A DNA stretch of 64,000 nt from Akkermansia muciniphila. GTDB lineage: Bacteria > Verrucomicrobiota > Verrucomicrobiia > Verrucomicrobiales > Akkermansiaceae. Made by a program: the position numbers and the translations under genes. Below, piece after piece: positions 35,602 through 44,450 of the stretch (its first letter is position 1; each line of letters begins with the position of its first letter). The stretch lies in contig CAMCIC010000016.1 in assembly GCA_945874895.1 (NCBI GenBank), positions 1-64,000 on the forward strand, read 5' to 3'. The notes under the pieces are model-generated. The model ran no database searches. It had not been told where the DNA came from and worked only from the letters and a program-made list of their open reading frames with translations.

Positions 35602-36341
35602 GCCCGCTGGCCTTCATCGGTGCCGCGTTAATCGGTCTGTCGCTCGGTCTTACCGGAGCGGGTGGCAGCATCATCACACTGCCGGTGTTGGTCTATCTCG
35701 CTGGGGTGGAGCCTCGCGAGGCGGTGGGTCTGAGTCTATTCATTGTGGGCACGGCGGCGCTGGTCGGAGCCATCACGCGTTGGCGTTCCGGTGAGGTGCA
35801 TGGCAAAGCGATACTCATGTTTTCGTTATCGGGCATGGTGGGCGCTGCCATCGGATCCCGCCTGACGCAAGCGGTGCCCCCGCATGTGTTGATGATTTGC
35901 TTCGCCGCATTGATGTTGATCGTGGCGGTCAACATGCTACTCGGTCGCGCGCGCAAGGATCTTTCGGAAGCGGAATGCAGACCTCTGCGCTGTCTGGGTG
36001 CCGGATGGACCGTGGGTGTGCTCACCGGCTTCATCGGGGTGGGTGGGGGATTTCTGTTAGTGCCTGCCCTGGTGAAATTCGCCCGACTTCCTTTAGGCAT
36101 GGCAACGGGAACTTCATTGGCAGTCATCGCGTTCAACTCCTATGCGGGATTTTTGAGCCACTTTGGCGAAGCTTCAGCGCGCTGGCCGCTGGCGCTCACC
36201 TTCGCGAGTCTAGCGGCAATCGGTGTGGTGGCTGGAACTTGTTTTGCGAAGCGAATGCCCGCTGCCGTATTGCGGCGTGGTTTCGCTGTGCTGGTGCTGC
36301 TGACCGGATTCTTTATCCTGTGGCAAAACGGGTCGCGTTGA
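35598..36341 (+). CDS. TauE/SafE-family sulfite/sulfur-anion exporter
   Basis: An inner-membrane protein of 247 residues with about eight hydrophobic segments. It has the two family repeats: N-terminal LGLTGAGGSIITLPVLVYLAGVEPREAVGLSLFIVG and C-terminal VGVLTGFIGVGGGFLLVPALVKFARLPLGMATGTSLAVIAFNS. TauE/SafE proteins export sulfite, sulfoacetate or related anions. As the last gene of the persulfide operon, overlapping its neighbour (ATGA), it probably exports the sulfite or thiosulfate produced. The same triad of rhodanese, dioxygenase and TauE is known in the cst operons. Confidence 0.92.
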   Translation: MSPLAFIGAALIGLSLGLTGAGGSIITLPVLVYLAGVEPREAVGLSLFIVGTAALVGAITRWRSGEVHGKAILMFSLSGMVGAAIGSRLTQAVPPHVLMICFAALMLIVAVNMLLGRARKDLSEAECRPLRCLGAGWTVGVLTGFIGVGGGFLLVPALVKFARLPLGMATGTSLAVIAFNSYAGFLSHFGEASARWPLALTFASLAAIGVVAGTCFAKRMPAAVLRRGFAVLVLLTGFFILWQNGSR

Positions 36342-36657
36342 AGCGGGGGGATGAGAACGATGAGCGCCTGCACCATTACCAGAGGGGGCGCTCCAAGATT
36401 CTTTTACCATGACTTGGTATGTTCAGAAAACCTTGTCTGATCAGGAATCTTTTTCTGCGTTGAATGCCCCAGCAAGACTTGAGCGGTGGTCTTGATCTTG
36501 GCGCTTGTGGCGGTTTTTTTCCAACGATTACCCCACTTTTCGTGTGTTGGATCGTAATGGCACGTATCAGGCTTGATGCTCGTTGTGCCCCCACCCAGAT
36601 TCTCTCAAGCCATCAGACTCTGACGAGGGAGAACTTGGGTGAGGTTCTTGTCCTCCA
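36342..36657. other. 316-bp intergenic region
   Basis: No gene is supported here. One weak hairpin (GAGCGCC / GGCGCTC at 36362-36368 and 36387-36393) lies just after the TauE stop and is followed by CAAGATTCTTTT, so it could be a poor terminator for the sulfur operon. Short open frames on both strands (36464-36661 plus, 36376-36594 minus) overlap each other and have no family features. Confidence 0.5.
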
Positions 36658-36876
36658 TTAGTTTTTAATGGGAAGTCCCTTTGAATCCTTGAAGGCACCA
36701 CAGGCAATCATGATAAAATCAATGAGGGCCCATATGCCAAATCCACCAAAGGTGAGCAGCATCAAAATCCCTGTTCCTACTTTACCAACAAAAAAACGAT
36801 GCACTCCCAAGAAGCCAAGGAAGAAGCATAGTAGTAATGTGGCGACGAACCCTTTTTCACTTTTTTCCATATTCAT
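36658..36876 (-). CDS. TM2-domain small membrane protein
   Basis: A 72-residue protein with a charged N-terminus, then two membrane helices joined by a short loop (about 10-27 and 33-60). The TM2 signature is LLCFFLGFLGVHRFFVGKVGTGILMLLTFGGFGIWALIDFIMI, with the conserved GxHRFY-like patch (GVHRFFVGK) and the Trp-Asp pair (WALID). Function of bacterial TM2 proteins is unknown. The ATG at 36876 is used; a second ATG two codons later is equally possible. Confidence 0.88.
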   Translation of the reverse strand: MNMEKSEKGFVATLLLCFFLGFLGVHRFFVGKVGTGILMLLTFGGFGIWALIDFIMIACGAFKDSKGLPIKN

Positions 36877-37013
36877 ATTTCTATCTCTTTTTTGTTATTT
36901 GTTTACTATATGTGTCAAAAAAATGGCCGGATTGATTTGCTAGGTTAGTCAGTGATGGGTAACAAATTGATCTTTGTTCGTGGGGTGATAGCCCTGAGTT
37001 GTACCGCTTAGAA

Positions 37014-38609
37014 TCAGAAGGCCATGACCAGCACACGCAGGATGCCAGGTGTTTGGCGAAGGGTTTCCAGGAGCGACGCGGGCGGCTCAGTGTCGACCTC
37101 GATCACTGTGACGGCACGGGAACGATCCGCCGTGCGGGAGAGGGCCATATTGGCGATGTTCACGGAAGCGGCGCCGAGCAGGGTGCCGACCGTGCCCACC
37201 ATACCAGGGCGGTCGTCATTTTCTACGAACAGGAACTGACCGGAGACGTTGGTTTCGACGTTGTGACCGGCGATGTGGACGATGCGCGGTTGGGTGCCGA
37301 GGAAGGTGCCTGCGACCACGATTTCATCGCTGCCTTTGATGACATCGACCTCGATCAATTCGGTGTAGGGTGTATCGATGGCGACGGAGGATTTTTGTAC
37401 GACCAGACCGAAAGCCTTTGCGACAGCGGGGGAGTTGATAAGGTTGACCTGGGCTTCGTTGCGAGCGGAGGAGAGGTATCCTGTCAATACGGCGCGGGTG
37501 ATGAGTTCCGTATCCATTTCCGCCACCGGACCGGCGAATGAAACGCGGATCGCATCGGCCTGTCCCGGACCAATCTTTGCGGCCAATTTACCGAGAGCGC
37601 TGGCGAGGTCCATGTATTTGCCAACTTCGGCGATGGTTTTGGCATCGAGATTGGGCATGTTCACGGCGTTGCGAATTTCGCCGGTGACCAAGAAGTCGCG
37701 AACTTGATGTGCCACTTCGATGCCCACATTTTCCTGCGCTTCTGCCGTGGAGGCACCGAGGTGCGGAGTAAAAACGGTTTTTTTCGCGGAGAAGAGCGGG
37801 AAGTCGGCGGGTGGGGGCTCGACCTCATAGACATCGAGTGCGATTCCTGCCAGATGCCCGGAGTCCAGCGATGCCTTTGCGGCTGCTTCATCGACGAGAC
37901 CACCTCGTGCGCAGTTGATGACCAAAGCGCCTCTGTTCATCAGGGCGAGGCGCTCGCCATTGATGATGTGCTTGGTTTCATCGTTGAGAGGGATGTGTAA
38001 GGTCACCACATCAGCGCCGGTGAGAGCCTGTTCCACGGTTTCGGCGAGTTCTACCTTGAGAGCTTGGGCACGGGCGGCGGTAAAAAAGGGATCGTAGGCC
38101 ACGACCTGCATGCCGAAGGCTTGGGCGCGCTTGGCGAACTCCGTGCCGATGCGGCCCATGCCGAGAATGGCAAGGCGTTTGCCATGGATTTCGCAGCCTT
38201 CGAAAGACTTGCGATCCCATTTGCCGGCGATCATCGATGCATGAGCCTGTGGGATGTTTCGTGCCAGTGAGAGCATCAGAGTGAAAGCATGCTCAGCAGT
38301 GGAAATGGTATTGCCACTGGGGGTGTTCATGACTACCACACCGTGGTCCGTGGCGGATTGGCGATCGATGTTATCAACCCCGACACCGGCGCGGCCGATG
38401 GCTTTCAGGTTTTTCGCTGCAGCAAAGACCTCCGCGGTGACCTTTGTTTGTGATCGCACTACGAGGCCGTGATACTCTCCGATGATCTTGAGCAACTCCT
38501 CAGGCTTGAGACCGGTGTTGACATCAACTTGGATTTCGGGAGCGGAAGCGAGAGCTTCAACACCTTTTTCGGAAATGGGATCGGAAACGAGAACGCGGAA
38601 GGTTGCCAT
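37014..38609 (-). CDS. serA: D-3-phosphoglycerate dehydrogenase (long form)
   Basis: First enzyme of serine synthesis, oxidising 3-phosphoglycerate with NAD+. 531 residues, the type I long form. The substrate and NAD-binding domains show RSQTKVTAEV, GRAGVGVDNID, the Rossmann motif ILGMGRIGTEFAKRA, INCARGGLVDEAA and HLGASTAEAQ (catalytic His). Then follows an allosteric substrate-binding (ASB) domain (about 320-450) and a C-terminal ACT domain (LFVENDDRPGMVGTVGTLLG), which in this form provides serine or other feedback regulation. The ATG at 38609 begins the standard N-terminus. The AI-2E permease gene lies 73 bp upstream on the same strand. Confidence 0.96.
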   Translation of the reverse strand: MATFRVLVSDPISEKGVEALASAPEIQVDVNTGLKPEELLKIIGEYHGLVVRSQTKVTAEVFAAAKNLKAIGRAGVGVDNIDRQSATDHGVVVMNTPSGNTISTAEHAFTLMLSLARNIPQAHASMIAGKWDRKSFEGCEIHGKRLAILGMGRIGTEFAKRAQAFGMQVVAYDPFFTAARAQALKVELAETVEQALTGADVVTLHIPLNDETKHIINGERLALMNRGALVINCARGGLVDEAAAKASLDSGHLAGIALDVYEVEPPPADFPLFSAKKTVFTPHLGASTAEAQENVGIEVAHQVRDFLVTGEIRNAVNMPNLDAKTIAEVGKYMDLASALGKLAAKIGPGQADAIRVSFAGPVAEMDTELITRAVLTGYLSSARNEAQVNLINSPAVAKAFGLVVQKSSVAIDTPYTELIEVDVIKGSDEIVVAGTFLGTQPRIVHIAGHNVETNVSGQFLFVENDDRPGMVGTVGTLLGAASVNIANMALSRTADRSRAVTVIEVDTEPPASLLETLRQTPGILRVLVMAF

Positions 38610-38682
38610 GGCGCGCGTAAGCTAATGGCTAAGCGCTTGGCTGTCCAGTGGCAAAACAGAATCATGTCGCATTTGCGTGCGA

Positions 38683-40002
38683 TCAGGACGTCAGAGGGGT
38701 TTCAGCAACTTCAGGGGCGGCGTTTCTCATCGAATCTGCTTCCATGATCTTTCTTTCCCAGATGTAACGACGGAACAAGACCTTGATCGCGGCGGTCAAT
38801 GGGACAGCGAGCAAGGCTCCCACAAAACCTCCTAGGATCACCGTCCAGAATACCATGGAAAAGATCACGGTCATCGGATGAAGCCCTACGGATTCTCCGA
38901 CAATTTTCGGAGCTGTGACCAGCGAATTGATTTGTTGCACCACGATGAAGATGATGACGACTCCAATCGTGTAGGACATGGGATCCAAGTTCCAGATGGC
39001 ACCGCCTTTGGCGTGAAACCAACCGATCAGGCAGGCAGGGATGAGGCATAGGATATTACCGACGTATGGGATCACACCGAGCAGTGCCATGAAAACGCCG
39101 ATGAGGAATCCGTAGGGTAGCCCAAAAAAGGTCAGAGCGATGCCCACCAAAATGCCATCAATGAATGCCACCAGAACCTGTCCGCGGAAGAAAGAGATCA
39201 GATAGCCGTTGATTTCTTGCAGTGTATCCACCAGTTCGCTTTTGAAGCGTGAGGCCTTCAGTGGCACGTATTCATGCCAATGCTTTTGAATTCCAGCGGA
39301 GTCTTTTAGAAAGAAGAATAGATAGATGGGAACCATCACAAGACCTAACAAAAAGCCCATCACGCTCGCGATCTTGGAGGTGCCTGCGGTGGTCCATTCC
39401 CAGATGCGACCCTTATAGTTGTAGAGCATACGACCCGCCCGGGTTTCCCAGAAGAAGGTCAGATGATCGTTCGTCTTTTGTTTCGGCGCGGGTTCGATCA
39501 CCAGACCTGAGTCGTCCACCTCCGTCAGCAACCAGCCCACGATTTTGCCGTGTTGTTCGATCTGCTGTTGCCGTAAAAACGTAGCGATCTGTCGAACGAG
39601 TGTTTCATTCTCATCGGGGCTGCTTTGATGGGGGGCGTTCGCATCCTTCGGATTGACGGCAGAGGAGTTGAACTTTTGCGTAACCATGGCACGCGCCTGA
39701 TTCACGCCGGGAAGGATTGCCAATGTTAAGAGCAATCCCCCCAGAAGCAAGCTGATGTAAACCGCGATTACGGCTTTCAATCGGGACATGTTCCATCGTT
39801 CCAGTCGCCGCACCACGGGATCCAGCAGGTAAGCGACGATGCCAGCAACGATTACCGGAATCAATACTGGTTGGAGGAAACCAAAGAGTTGACCCACCAA
39901 CCAGATGAGCCCCACGAGCAGTAAGCCCAGAATCAGAATGGAGACACCCGTGGCAGCGTTCCACAGAGTGCGGATTTGAAATGACGTTGGAAAATTTCTC
40001 AT
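38683..40002 (-). CDS. AI-2E family transporter (PerM/YhhT-like)
   Basis: A membrane protein of 439 residues with about eight hydrophobic segments. The family features include PVLIPVIVAGIVAYLLDPVVRRLERWNMSR, FLLGLVMVPIYLFFFLKD, GQVLVAFIDGILVGIALTFFGLPYGFLIGVFMALLGVIPYVGN, and LHPMTVIFSMVFWTVILGGFVGALLAVPLTAAIKVL. A stretch of about 100 residues between helices 2 and 3 is polar and may be periplasmic. AI-2E proteins are a varied group; autoinducer export, Na+/H+ exchange and other transport have been shown for single members, so the substrate is unknown. A second ATG at 40023 would add seven residues. It is divergent from ispF. Confidence 0.88.
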   Translation of the reverse strand: MRNFPTSFQIRTLWNAATGVSILILGLLLVGLIWLVGQLFGFLQPVLIPVIVAGIVAYLLDPVVRRLERWNMSRLKAVIAVYISLLLGGLLLTLAILPGVNQARAMVTQKFNSSAVNPKDANAPHQSSPDENETLVRQIATFLRQQQIEQHGKIVGWLLTEVDDSGLVIEPAPKQKTNDHLTFFWETRAGRMLYNYKGRIWEWTTAGTSKIASVMGFLLGLVMVPIYLFFFLKDSAGIQKHWHEYVPLKASRFKSELVDTLQEINGYLISFFRGQVLVAFIDGILVGIALTFFGLPYGFLIGVFMALLGVIPYVGNILCLIPACLIGWFHAKGGAIWNLDPMSYTIGVVIIFIVVQQINSLVTAPKIVGESVGLHPMTVIFSMVFWTVILGGFVGALLAVPLTAAIKVLFRRYIWERKIMEADSMRNAAPEVAETPLTS

Positions 40003-40119
40003 GAACGACGACCTTCTATGCATAAATTTCGCCGCTGCCCATGAGAAAAAGCATCTGAATTTCGAATCGTGGGCTTTGCAGTTGCCCTAGGCTCATGATT
40101 CGGTGTAGGGTGTCCGTGC

Positions 40120-40596
40120 ATGATGGGAATTGGTTACGATGTGCATCGCTTTGTGGAAGGTCGCCCATTGATTTTGGGTGGTGTGGAGATTCCACACACT
40201 CATGGATTGGACGGTCACTCGGATGCTGACGTTCTCTCGCATGCAGTGGCTGATGCTGTATTGGGGGCCTTGGGTGAACCAGACATTGGCCATTTCTTTC
40301 CTCCCGGAGATCCTGCCTGTAAGGACATTTGTTCGCTGCGAATCTTAGAAAAATGCCGTCAGCGCGCGGACGAACTGGGCTTCGAGCTGGTGAATGTGGA
40401 TTCGACCTTGATTGCCGAGGCTCCTAAGGTCCTGCCGCATCGCGATGCCATGAAAGCCGCCATCGGCGGGGCGCTGGGTTTGCCGCCGGCTCGAGTAGGC
40501 ATCAAGGCAACGACCAATGAAAGCATGGGATTCGTCGGCCGACGCGAAGGAATCGCAGCGATGGCAGTGGCTCTGGTGCGTGAGAAGCACACATGA
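40120..40596 (+). CDS. ispF: 2-C-methyl-D-erythritol 2,4-cyclodiphosphate synthase
   Basis: Fifth enzyme of the MEP isoprenoid pathway, forming the cyclic diphosphate and releasing CMP. 158 residues, the usual length. The N-terminus IGYDVHRF carries metal-binding Asp and His, then DGHSDADVLSHAVADAVLGAL with a further His, IGHFFPPGD, and TTNESMGFVGRREGIAAMAVALV. ATG at 40120 or the next codon at 40123; the start is 28 bp after a run with no clear Shine-Dalgarno. Alone here; ispD is not adjacent. Upstream of ftsH on the same strand, 129 bp away. Confidence 0.96.
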   Translation: MMGIGYDVHRFVEGRPLILGGVEIPHTHGLDGHSDADVLSHAVADAVLGALGEPDIGHFFPPGDPACKDICSLRILEKCRQRADELGFELVNVDSTLIAEAPKVLPHRDAMKAAIGGALGLPPARVGIKATTNESMGFVGRREGIAAMAVALVREKHT

Positions 40597-40725
40597 CTCG
40601 CAAGCTGCTTCCCTCAAAAAATTGCAAAAAACATTTTCCTTTTCTCACTCCTCGCGTAGGATACGTGGCAGATTGTCACAACGGGAAATGTCACCCGCAA
40701 TGGCATCATGTTTTCCTTTTGTATC

Positions 40726-43077
40726 ATGTCTGACACATCGCCCCAACCCCAAGAGCCTCGCGAACCGAACCGCAACAATCCCGAATCAACCGGCGTGAAC
40801 TGGCGTCTGTTCGGCTTGCTCGGCGTCGCGCTACTCGTTTTGAGCATAGCGTATTTCAATACCGATTCCTTCGGTGGAAAAACCAAGCAACTCAGTTACA
40901 ATGAATTTCGCAACGCCTATGATCAAGGTTTGGTAGTGACGGATGACACTCGCCGACCCTTTGAAGTCGTCACACGCGACAGCCTTTACATTGCCAGCGT
41001 TAATGGCTGGTTGAAGCCATCGCCTGCCCGCGATACCAATGTTCCAAAGCAGCGCAGCACATTCCAGGTTCCCATCGATATTGTTTTGAACCAAGGGATT
41101 CTCAATCGCGTGTTGGGCAGTGACATCAAGATCACCCGCATGGATGCCTTGCCTCCACTTCCCGATGCTGGCGAGATCCTCACTCTGCAATCCTTTCGCA
41201 AAGCGCTAGCCGCCGGTGAGGTGCAAGTCAACGACATGCGTGAACCGCTGCGCGTGATCATCGCGAAGGACAATTCCGCTGTGCTGGAAGGGGTGCGCGA
41301 GTGGTATCCTCTCGTGCCTGCATCCACTCCCGTCGATCCCAAACAATTCAGTCGTTTCGAGGTTAAGGTGGATACCTTGATGCAAAAGGAAGAGCTATCC
41401 GAGTTGCTCGCCGCTGGGGCCAAGCGCACGAGTGTCAGCAACACTTTTGCCAATATGATGATCAGCCTTCTGCCCATCTTCCTGATCGTGGCGGTATTGA
41501 TTTTCTTTTTCCGTCAGCAAATGAAATCAGCAGGACGCGGCGCCATGAACTTCGGACGCAGCAAGGCCCGCCTGCTCACCATGGACAAGAACAAAGTCAC
41601 CTTCAAGGATGTGGCGGGCATTCAGGAGGCCAAGGAGGAATTGCAGGAAATCGTCGAATTCCTGCGTGATCCGCGGAAGTTTCAGAAACTCGGCGGCAGC
41701 ATCCCGAAAGGCGTGTTGATGGTTGGCGCTCCAGGCACCGGAAAAACCCTGCTGGCGCGCGCCATTGCCGGAGAAGCGGATGTGCCTTTCTTCTCGATTT
41801 CTGGCTCTGACTTCGTCGAAATGTTTGTTGGCGTGGGGGCCAGTCGCGTTCGCGACATGTTCGAACAAGGCAAGAAAAACGCACCCTGTTTGATTTTTAT
41901 CGATGAGATTGATGCCGTGGGTCGTCATCGCGGCCAAGGCATGGGAGGCGGAAATGACGAACGCGAGCAAACCCTCAACCAGATGCTGGTGGAGATGGAT
42001 GGCTTTGATACTCAAGAAGGAGTGATCATCATCGCCGCTACCAACCGTCCTGATGTGCTCGATCCCGCCTTACTGCGCCCTGGTCGATTCGATCGCCAAG
42101 TCACGGTCTCGCTGCCCGATGTCAACGGTCGCGAGGAAATCTTGCGCGTTCATGCCAAAAAAATCAAATTGCAAGCTGGCGTAGATTTGTCCCGCATTGC
42201 AAAAGGAACGCCCGGTTTTTCGGGGGCTGAGCTGGCCAACCTCATCAACGAGGCGGCTCTTCTCGCGGCACGCCGCAACCGCACTGCCGTGACGAGCGAT
42301 GAACTCGAAGAAGCCCGCGATAAGGTGCGCTGGGGGCGGGAACGCCGCAGTCTAGCCATGAGCGATAAGGAAAAAGTCGGCACCGCTTGGCATGAGGCGG
42401 GGCATGCTTATTTGAACGTTGTGCTGAAGCACTGTCACCCTTTGCACAAGGTGACCATCATTCCACGAGGTCCCTATCTCGGCGCCACGATGTATTTGCC
42501 TGACGGTGATAAATACTCGACGCAGAAAAAGGAAGCCCTAGACAGTTTGGTGATGACCATGGGCGGTCGCATCGCTGAGGAATTTCATAGCCAGGACATT
42601 TCCAACGGAGCCGCCGGAGACATCAGGCAAGCCACCCACCTCGCGCGTCAAATGGTTTGTGAGTGGGGTATGAGTGATCAGTTGGGCATGATCGGATACA
42701 GCGAGACGGAGGGCAGCTCTTTCCTAGGAAGAGAATTCGGCAAGAGTCGTGATTATTCGGAAGCCACTGCGCAAGCCATCGATGCGGAAATCAAGAAACT
42801 CATCGATGATGCCTATGCGAAAGCGGAACAATTGCTACGAGAAGGTCGCGACAAGGTGGAATTGATTGCGATGGCTCTTCTTGAGTTTGAAACTCTGGAT
42901 GCCAGTCACGTCCGGGATTTGGTGGAGTTTGGTGAAATGAAAGATCCGCCACCAGCTCCCAAACCACCCCCGATTCCTGATGAGCTTGCCAAAAAAGACG
43001 CGGCAAAGTCCGCTGCCAAAGAGGAAACACCGGACGACGGGGCCATCCCTGGTGAAGTCGTAGGTGCTCCCGCTTGA
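40726..43077 (+). CDS. ftsH: ATP-dependent zinc metalloprotease FtsH with enlarged periplasmic domain
   Basis: Membrane-anchored AAA+ protease degrading misassembled membrane and regulatory proteins. The protein has 783 residues. A first membrane segment (about 26-42) is followed by an unusually long periplasmic region of about 190 residues, then a second membrane segment (about 240-262). The AAA domain shows [18 protein letters not shown] (Walker A), [11 protein letters not shown] (Walker B), an SRH region ([18 protein letters not shown]) and the pore motif FVG. The protease domain has HEAGH. A Pro/Ala-rich C-terminal tail extends past the core. Within the periplasmic region two segments look like tandem copies of one unit (see findings). 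An upstream ATG at 40708 would add six residues. Confidence 0.95.
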   Translation: MSDTSPQPQEPREPNRNNPESTGVNWRLFGLLGVALLVLSIAYFNTDSFGGKTKQLSYNEFRNAYDQGLVVTDDTRRPFEVVTRDSLYIASVNGWLKPSPARDTNVPKQRSTFQVPIDIVLNQGILNRVLGSDIKITRMDALPPLPDAGEILTLQSFRKALAAGEVQVNDMREPLRVIIAKDNSAVLEGVREWYPLVPASTPVDPKQFSRFEVKVDTLMQKEELSELLAAGAKRTSVSNTFANMMISLLPIFLIVAVLIFFFRQQMKSAGRGAMNFGRSKARLLTMDKNKVTFKDVAGIQEAKEELQEIVEFLRDPRKFQKLGGSIPKGVLMVGAPGTGKTLLARAIAGEADVPFFSISGSDFVEMFVGVGASRVRDMFEQGKKNAPCLIFIDEIDAVGRHRGQGMGGGNDEREQTLNQMLVEMDGFDTQEGVIIIAATNRPDVLDPALLRPGRFDRQVTVSLPDVNGREEILRVHAKKIKLQAGVDLSRIAKGTPGFSGAELANLINEAALLAARRNRTAVTSDELEEARDKVRWGRERRSLAMSDKEKVGTAWHEAGHAYLNVVLKHCHPLHKVTIIPRGPYLGATMYLPDGDKYSTQKKEALDSLVMTMGGRIAEEFHSQDISNGAAGDIRQATHLARQMVCEWGMSDQLGMIGYSETEGSSFLGREFGKSRDYSEATAQAIDAEIKKLIDDAYAKAEQLLREGRDKVELIAMALLEFETLDASHVRDLVEFGEMKDPPPAPKPPPIPDELAKKDAAKSAAKEETPDDGAIPGEVVGAPA

Positions 43078-43108
43078 GTTTCAGGGTGGGAGATTCCCCG
43101 CGGATCCA

Positions 43109-43618
43109 TCAGGGCTGATCGGCCTGTGATGAATCATCCGTGGCGATTCTCATCATGCGTTGAGGAATGACAAAACGCAGGATGCCGGAACGGCTCGGCG
43201 GCTTTAGGTCGAGCAATGTCAAGGATCCCTTGGGGATATCGATGGCTCCACCTTCGCCATTGGTAACCCAAGCAATGAGAGAGGAAAAGTCCGGTTCGTG
43301 ACCAACCAAGCAGACTCGATCGAACTCAACGAAGGACGACAATTCGCGCAGTGCGATGTCCGGATGCATGCCGATTCCCAGCCACGACTGAACGACAGGA
43401 CCAGGCAGTTGTGCTGCACGGCTAAAGGCTTCAGCCGTTTGTTTGGCGCGCAATAGGGGACTGGTGATGATGATTTCCGGCAATACATTTGTCGCACGGA
43501 GGAAATGACCCGCGCGGCGCGCCTGCTCATATCCTTTGGCCACCAGAGCGCGCTCGGAATCGCCACCGGGATGACCGTGCGGTTCCGCTTTGCCATGACG
43601 TAGCAGTAAGACTTCCAT
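43109..43618 (-). CDS. sixA: phosphohistidine phosphatase SixA-like
   Basis: A cytoplasmic phosphatase of the histidine phosphatase superfamily, 169 residues. It begins MEVLLLRHGKAEP with the catalytic RHG, continues with DSERALVAKGYEQARRAGHFL and SPLLRAKQTAEAF, and has a late GHEPDFSSLIAWV segment with the second catalytic His. Its E. coli relative removes phosphate from histidine phosphotransfer proteins. Here no two-component genes are nearby, so the target is open. It is 9 bp downstream of fabG on the same strand and may be cotranscribed with it. Confidence 0.88.
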   Translation of the reverse strand: MEVLLLRHGKAEPHGHPGGDSERALVAKGYEQARRAGHFLRATNVLPEIIITSPLLRAKQTAEAFSRAAQLPGPVVQSWLGIGMHPDIALRELSSFVEFDRVCLVGHEPDFSSLIAWVTNGEGGAIDIPKGSLTLLDLKPPSRSGILRFVIPQRMMRIATDDSSQADQP

Positions 43619-43627
43619 GGCGAGGGA

Positions 43628-44374
43628 TCACATGGTCATGCCACCGTCCACGGCCAATACCTGACCGGTGATGTAACGTGCCTCGCTGCTGGCGAGAAAC
43701 AATACGGCGTGCGCGATATCGCTGGGATCGCCGAAAGAAGCCAAGGGGATCTTTGCCATCACTTCCTCGCGCACTTTTTCTGGGAGTTCTCCCGTCATGT
43801 CGGTGGTGATGAATCCTGGGGCTACCGCGTTGCAGGTGACAGCGCGTCCTGATAATTCGCGGGCCACGGCTTTTGTGAAACCGATCAGTCCCGCTTTGCT
43901 TGCGGAGTAGTTGGCTTGGCCGGCATTGCCGATCAGACCAATCACGGATGCTATGTTGATGATTCGCGGGTCTTCCGCCTTCATCAGCGTGCGCATGAAG
44001 GCTTTGACCGTGTTGAAGGCGCCTTTGAGATTCGTATCGAGCACGGTATCCCAATCCTCTTCCTTCATGCGCATGAGCAATCCATCACGCGTCACGCCGG
44101 CATTATTGACGAGAATGTTCATGCTGCCGAAGTCTGCCACAACCTGTTTGCCCAATTCCTGAACTGCTTCGTGATCGGCGACATCGACAGCATATGCCTT
44201 AGCGCAGCCCGGGAATCGGTTGTTCAATTCATCCGCCACGGCACCACAACTGGAAGCACTGCGACTGACGACAGCGACCTTGGCTCCTTGTTCTGCAAAA
44301 GCGGTGGCGATGGATTGGCCAATACCACGACCTCCGCCCGTGACGACTGCAACTTTTCCTTCAAACGATGGCAT
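43628..44374 (-). CDS. fabG: 3-oxoacyl-[acyl-carrier-protein] reductase
   Basis: NADPH-dependent reductase of fatty-acid elongation. The 248-residue short-chain dehydrogenase has the Rossmann motif VTGGGRGIGQSIATAFAEQGA, the stabilising NNAG (LVNNAGVTRDGLLMRMKEEDW), the catalytic Ser in IINIASVIGLIGNAGQ and YxxxK in NYSASKAGLIGFTKAVARELSGR, and the C-terminal ITGQVLAVDGGMTM. These match FabG rather than a generic SDR. The ATG at 44374 gives the usual N-terminus; an in-frame ATG at 44401 would add nine residues. No other fab genes are adjacent. Confidence 0.94.
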   Translation of the reverse strand: MPSFEGKVAVVTGGGRGIGQSIATAFAEQGAKVAVVSRSASSCGAVADELNNRFPGCAKAYAVDVADHEAVQELGKQVVADFGSMNILVNNAGVTRDGLLMRMKEEDWDTVLDTNLKGAFNTVKAFMRTLMKAEDPRIINIASVIGLIGNAGQANYSASKAGLIGFTKAVARELSGRAVTCNAVAPGFITTDMTGELPEKVREEVMAKIPLASFGDPSDIAHAVLFLASSEARYITGQVLAVDGGMTM

Positions 44375-44450
44375 GGGCGGATGTTGCCCTACTTTTGCCA
44401 TTCACGTCAAAACATTCCTTTTGTGATCTATGGGGACCTTTTTGTGGGCT

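Noticed and set aside
36464-36661. Short plus-strand frame before the TM2 gene
   Set aside because: No recognisable features and overlaps an equally weak minus-strand frame.
40621-40707. AT-rich segment before ftsH as a promoter (TTGCAA and TAGGAT)
   Set aside because: The hexamers do not have a 16-18 bp spacing with each other; no confident promoter could be defined.
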